From Verrucomicrobiota bacterium (GTDB lineage: Bacteria; Chlamydiota; Chlamydiia; Chlamydiales; Rhabdochlamydiaceae), in assembly GCA_018240065.1 (NCBI GenBank), contig JAFEGH010000012.1, forward strand, positions 1 to 46,444: a DNA stretch of 46,444 nucleotides, in the 5' to 3' direction. The position numbers and the translations under genes are program-made. A model generated the notes under the pieces. It did not search any database. It was not told the DNA's origin and saw nothing but the letters and a program-made list of their open reading frames with translations. Of the stretch, positions 43,371 to 46,444 are shown one piece after another. How positions within the stretch are numbered: position 1 is the first letter of the stretch; every line of letters starts with the position of its first letter.

Positions 43371-43974
43371 ATGATGAAAACCGGTCTCACAGTTTCTACG
43401 ATCAAAGCGACAATTTTTTTTGAAAAGCGGTATTGGGTGGCCACCTTCGAACGCGTGGATAAAGAAGGATATGCCATCGCCAGGCATATTTTTGGTGCTG
43501 AGCCATCAGACGCCGAGGTCCATGAATTTGTTCTCAATCATTACCAAAAGCTGAACTTCGGAGAGGTATACCCAAACAACTTCAAAACTTGGATTTCGGC
43601 TGCGCCAAAGCGGCGCGATTCAAAGATCGCAAGTGATCCCATATTGCTAATATTGGATCACTTGCGATCTTTGAATCCCACCAGCTTTCGCGTTGCCCAA
43701 AAACAAGTTTTGAAGTTGTTTGGGTATAAAAGAGTTTCAGCTTCAAATCAAGCGGATGAATCCACAGAGAGTTCAAAGAGAAGTGCGCAGGGAAATGGAA
43801 AGAATGAAAGAAACATCAAGGCCTTCTACTTTTGCGCAAGATTATATGAGGGAAGAACTCGAGAAGAAGAAAAAAGAAAAAAAGCACAGGAGCAGCGCTG
43901 AGAAACAAGCCCGCAAAGATGAACAATTCGCGTTTAAACAGCGAAAGAAGAAGGAAAAACATCGAGGGCGCTAA
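43371..43974 (+). pseudogene. YjdF-like (DUF2992) gene interrupted by an inverted-repeat element
   Basis: The first 66 codons (ARHIFGAEPSDAEVHEFV) match the N-terminal half of B. subtilis-type YjdF. The C-terminal half (RMNPQRVQREVRREM to KKKEKHRGR) follows in another frame from 43729. Repeat copy 3 (43567-43728) separates them. Deleting 160 bp (the element plus one TA) joins codon GTA to AAA and gives one 147-codon YjdF protein. As it stands the upstream frame reads through the element and ends at 43901 with an unrelated tail of about 110 residues. YjdF function is not established; in Bacillus it is tied to a riboswitch for aromatic compounds. Expression of either half is unknown. Confidence 0.85.
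43567..43728. repeat. Inverted-repeat (MITE-like) element, copy 3, inserted in the yjdF-like gene
   Basis: The element is 158 bp and is flanked by direct TA copies. Terminal repeats are perfect for 23 bp (TACCCAAACAACTTCAAAAC onward). The centre is a second perfect palindrome with 19-bp arms (CAAAGATCGCAAGTGATCC). No transposase is encoded, so a non-autonomous element moved by a TA-targeting transposase (Tc1/mariner or IS630 type) is the best inference. Confidence 0.92.
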
Positions 43975-44041
43975 GGTTGCGTTCCCAAGTACGAACACTA
44001 TTTTGGCAATAGGCAGAAATCGCATGGGAGGTGCTAGCTCC

Positions 44042-44422
44042 TTAGCGGACAGGATCGCTTTTGAAAAGCTTGCCGTTCTCTTCGATTTTAAGGTACACCC
44101 AATCGTCGCTGTTCTCTCGCATCAAACGATCGCATCCCATTAAAAATCCTTCGAAAAAGCCATGTTTCTGCATCGACTGCATCATATAGCTCGAGGAGCT
44201 GGGGCGGAAATGGCTGCGCGGCCCATCGACGGGTGAGAGGACGTTCTGGTGGAACAGGATGATCTGTTCCGCAGTGCGCACGGCCAGTGAGCGGCGGGGA
44301 GCATCCTGCTCGATGCGAGGGGGGGAGTATTTAATATCCGTGTCTTTTCCCCAAGGTTCGTAAAAGCCGGGCTTAGCGTGGGCGAAGACGGGAAGAAGGA
44401 GAAGGAAGAATTTAAAACGCAT
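44042..44422 (-). CDS. YidD-like protein lacking the usual cysteines
   Basis: A 126-residue protein with a signal peptide (MRFKFFLLLLPVFAHAKPG). The core resembles YidD, the membrane-protein insertion efficiency factor: IILFHQNVLSPVDGPRSHFRP, then SYMMQSMQKHGFFEGFLMGCDRLMR. In usual YidD the stretch after GPR reads CRFxPxCSxYA; here both cysteines are serines (RSHFRPSSSSYM). Usual YidD is about 70-85 residues and lacks a signal peptide, so this is a longer, exported variant. Its start overlaps the end of the upstream lipoprotein gene by 11 bp, so the two are probably translated together. Confidence 0.65.
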   Translation of the reverse strand: MRFKFFLLLLPVFAHAKPGFYEPWGKDTDIKYSPPRIEQDAPRRSLAVRTAEQIILFHQNVLSPVDGPRSHFRPSSSSYMMQSMQKHGFFEGFLMGCDRLMRENSDDWVYLKIEENGKLFKSDPVR

Positions 44423-45371
44423 AGTTGAGCATCAGTGCGGGAAACAGTCTTTCCCTGTTCATCATGGGGGTGGCCATCGACTCGTAGAGCCTTTCGTTAT
44501 ATTCCTTGGCTTCAAGTCCGGCGCCGTAGATTCCCCCAAAATACCACCCCGCTTCAAAACTGGTAAAGATAATCCCTGCAGCGATATTTCCATCGAGGAA
44601 GAAATAGGTCGAGGCGGCGATGAACAGCCCATTTAAAAAAAATGCTGTCGTCGCGGACTGTCTTTGCCCCAGGTAAAGGTAGCCGGCACCCGGGAGGAAC
44701 GCATTGAGTGTTTGCGCGGTGGAGACCGATTTTTTTCTATTTTGGTAGTCGCTTAAAAAATTATCCAGGTAAGGTTTGTCGGGCGGAGCTTCCGCGAAGG
44801 CCTCGACAAGCGGGAGATTTCCCTCGACAAGCGCGCTGGAGAGGGCGAGCTTCTGCCCCTCTTCGGGATAATTGTGGTGGATCACCTCTAAAAATCTTTC
44901 CGCCTGTTGCTCCATCCCTTCATGCTCATAGCTCTCATACATGATCAATAGCAGGTCATGAAGAGCTGGGAAGTCCTGGTTTGCATAGCGGAGCTGGCTG
45001 TGCTCAAAGGTATAGATCACATCGTTCCATTTCTTTCCCATGTAATAGCAGAGGAGGATCTCATACTGGACCTCGAGAGCGCGCTTTTTTTCTTGAGGCG
45101 GGATGAGGAATTCGGCGCGTTTGAAAGCAGTGATCGCCTGATAGAGATCGAGCTCATGGGCGAATCCGAAGCCGATCACTATCTCTCGCCCCCAGTCCTG
45201 AGCCTTTTCCTCTTCGGAAAGGGGAGGGAAAGGAGAAGGGAGGGAAAGGAGGTATTTGTCCTGGACTGCAAAACTCAGGGTGGGCTCGATTTTATCGGGC
45301 ACGCGCTGGCAGCCACTGAATGCCATCAGTAGGCAGAGGGTGAGGGAAAACAGGTATTTCAGTTGCGACAT
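44412..45371 (-). CDS. Lipoprotein with tetratricopeptide-like region and C-terminal membrane segments
   Basis: A 319-residue protein. The signal ends in a lipobox (LMAFSGCQR; Cys21 is lipidated). Residues 60-200 are helical with TPR-like spacing (ALEVQYEILLCYYMGKKW, LHDLLLIMYESYEHEGM). At about 222-290 there are two or three hydrophobic segments: FLPGAGYLYLGQRQSATTAF, FIAASTYFFL and IAAGIIFTSFEAGWYFGG. The C-terminus ends in Phe (ALMLNYAF), as outer-membrane proteins often do. The pairing with a YidD-like protein suggests a role in envelope protein assembly, which is inference. An AT-rich gap containing the palindrome TGGGTTTAAACCCA separates it from the secretin gene. Confidence 0.7.
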   Translation of the reverse strand: MSQLKYLFSLTLCLLMAFSGCQRVPDKIEPTLSFAVQDKYLLSLPSPFPPLSEEEKAQDWGREIVIGFGFAHELDLYQAITAFKRAEFLIPPQEKKRALEVQYEILLCYYMGKKWNDVIYTFEHSQLRYANQDFPALHDLLLIMYESYEHEGMEQQAERFLEVIHHNYPEEGQKLALSSALVEGNLPLVEAFAEAPPDKPYLDNFLSDYQNRKKSVSTAQTLNAFLPGAGYLYLGQRQSATTAFFLNGLFIAASTYFFLDGNIAAGIIFTSFEAGWYFGGIYGAGLEAKEYNERLYESMATPMMNRERLFPALMLNYAF

Positions 45372-45444
45372 TTTGCTAAATCCTAAGCTGTGATAGCTGG
45401 CAATTTTAGCAGATGAGCGGGATTTCGCAAGAGTTAAACCCCAT

Positions 45445-45458
45445 TGGGTTTAAACCCA
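45445..45458. repeat. 14-bp perfect palindrome between secretin and lipoprotein genes
   Basis: TGGGTTTAAACCCA, about 55 bp after the secretin stop and 74 bp before the lipoprotein start. It may be part of a weak terminator or an operator; no T-run follows on the minus strand. Confidence 0.35.
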
Positions 45459-45511
45459 TTCGGAATTTATCGTAAGATTATTTTCAATCTTTCAGTTGTC
45501 CCTATGACAAC

Positions 45512-46444
45512 TCATTTATTTTCAGGCCGCTTGACCATGTCGATCCCCTCGTCGAACTCATTTTTCAGCGTCGGGATTCTGGCGGTGTCTTTGTAGAGCC
45601 ATTCCTGGTGTTCCGTGATTTCCTTGTAATCCTGATAGGTGTTGACGATCTGGGGACGGACAAAGATGATCACATTGTTCCTGGAGGCAGCGCGGTCGTT
45701 TTCGCTAAAGAGCGCGCCAATGACAGGAAGGCCCCCCAGGCACGGGATGGCCGTTCTAAAATGCGTTTTTGAATTATTGATCATCCCGCAGAGGGCGACA
45801 AAGTGGTTGTTCGGGACATTGACCCGCGTTTCCATATGCGTATGGTTAGTCTGAATACCGGTCAGCTGCGAGGTCGAGGTGTTCGTATTTTGGTTGTTGG
45901 TCAATCCCGTAATATCCTGAACGATGTCCATCGAGATGACATCGCCGTCGCCGAGAATGGGAGTAATGGTCAGGCTGACGCCGACGTCGAGGTATTCGAT
46001 GTTGGCGGTCGTTGTTTGATTGGTTGTCGAAGCGGAATTGGTAACGATCGCGCCGGTATAGGGAACGTTCTGCCCGACGAAAACCGTCGACTGGCGGTTG
46101 TCCTGCGTGATGATTTTGGGGTTGAGGATGATCGTCGAATCGTTGTCCAGCTGGATCGCGTTCATCAAAGAGCCCAGCGAGATGAAGGACTGCCCTTTAT
46201 GCATGATGATATCCCCGATGACTCCAAGATCGAAGCCGGAGGAGAAGGGGATAAGGGTGTTGTTTGGAGTCGTCGTAGCATTGATTGTTTGCAATGCCTG
46301 TGGGAATGTCGTCGACGGAGTCGAGCTTCCCTGGTTGGATCCGACAGGGAAATTGCCAGTTTGCAGAATGGTCTTATTGAAGTACTGCACCTGTCCGCCC
46401 CACATCAGGCCGAAGTTCTGCTGGTTGTTGAGGCTGGTCTCGAT
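45512..46444 (-). CDS. gspD: Type II secretion-type secretin GspD, C-terminal part (5' end outside window)
   Basis: About 310 codons are present. The frame stays open to the right edge (ETSLNNQQNFGLMWGGQ reads on from the window end), so the N-terminal domains lie beyond it. The secretin core is clear: VISLGSLMNAIQ-type start, NPKIITQDNRQSTVFVGQNVPY, EYLDVGVSLTITPILGDGD and the gate/anchor block VALCGMINNSKTHF to LGGLPVIGALF, then NNVIIFVRPQIV. Secretins form the outer-membrane ring for type II secretion or type IV pili; the GspD assignment fits chlamydial CT572. The short tail after the core ends in DEGIDMVKRPENK. Confidence 0.88.
   Translation of the reverse strand: METSLNNQQNFGLMWGGQVQYFNKTILQTGNFPVGSNQGSSTPSTTFPQALQTINATTTPNNTLIPFSSGFDLGVIGDIIMHKGQSFISLGSLMNAIQLDNDSTIILNPKIITQDNRQSTVFVGQNVPYTGAIVTNSASTTNQTTTANIEYLDVGVSLTITPILGDGDVISMDIVQDITGLTNNQNTNTSTSQLTGIQTNHTHMETRVNVPNNHFVALCGMINNSKTHFRTAIPCLGGLPVIGALFSENDRAASRNNVIIFVRPQIVNTYQDYKEITEHQEWLYKDTARIPTLKNEFDEGIDMVKRPENK

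Noticed and set aside
43567..43728. Copy 3 as a riboswitch or structured RNA of the yjdF gene
   Set aside because: It interrupts the coding frame, occurs elsewhere in the window and is bounded by a TA duplication, so a mobile element explains it better.
1..46444. tRNA genes
   Set aside because: No stretch with a T-arm GTTCRANNC and matching acceptor, D and anticodon arms was found; GGTTCGA-like strings lie inside coding regions.

Overview
The window looks like chromosome from a member of the phylum Chlamydiota, most likely an environmental (amoeba-associated type) lineage rather than a Chlamydia pathogen. The evidence is gene order and gene type. dnaJ, rpsU, tsaB, lon, a small adenylyltransferase, a rhomboid protease, rnz, xerC and an ABC-F ATPase appear in nearly the order of the C. 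trachomatis CT341-CT348 block. glyA-clpP-dapF matches CT432-CT430, and GlyA has the long chlamydial form. There is also a CT398-like zinc-ribbon coiled-coil protein, a SWIM-SNF2 helicase close to der, a lysine-rich histone-like peptide and a GspD-type secretin. Base composition is close to half G+C by eye, which is high for this phylum. Placement below phylum is inference.

Layout. 1-3684: the 3' part of a giant repeat-built surface protein, convergent with a GT92-type glycosyltransferase. 4.6-10.4 kb: beta-carbonic anhydrase, two APC amino-acid permeases flanking a tiny P/Q-rich peptide gene, and an orphan UgpB-like binding protein. 10.4-14.2 kb: an EEP-fold hydrolase, a 55-residue histone-like protein, an apparently exported GT17-type glycosyltransferase and a Fic protein. 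14.4-28.2 kb: the housekeeping block (dnaJ, rpsU, tsaB; an adenylate cyclase; the overlapping lon-adenylyltransferase-rhomboid-rnz operon; a WD40 protein; three small unknown genes with their own promoter; a SpoU methyltransferase with an ABC-F ATPase). 28.2-33.2 kb: xerC, an APH-type kinase, an exported C45-type hydrolase, the RNase P RNA gene, the zinc-ribbon coiled-coil gene and a small starch-binding-fold-like protein. 33.3-43.3 kb: glyA, clpP, dapF, ald, the SNF2 helicase and der. 43.3-46.4 kb: a broken yjdF homologue, a YidD-like protein coupled to a lipoprotein gene, and the C-terminal part of a secretin that runs off the end.

The most informative accessory feature is a family of short inverted-repeat elements (three copies: 14219-14339, 18252-18366, 43567-43728) that begin TACCCAAACAACTTC, end in the complement and sit between TA dinucleotides. 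Copy 3 lies inside the yjdF-like gene. Removing it together with one TA restores a continuous 147-codon YjdF reading frame, so the insertion and its 2-bp target duplication can be read from the sequence alone. Other points worth a second look are the three-gene small-protein operon at 25147-25770, the 38-residue P/Q-rich peptide with its own ribosome binding site and terminator, the Fic protein lacking the usual inhibitory glutamate, rnpB starting only 7 nt after a stop codon, and a YidD relative without the usual cysteines.

No tRNA, CRISPR array, complete insertion sequence or transposase gene was recognised. All functional calls rest on motifs read by eye; no database search was run.
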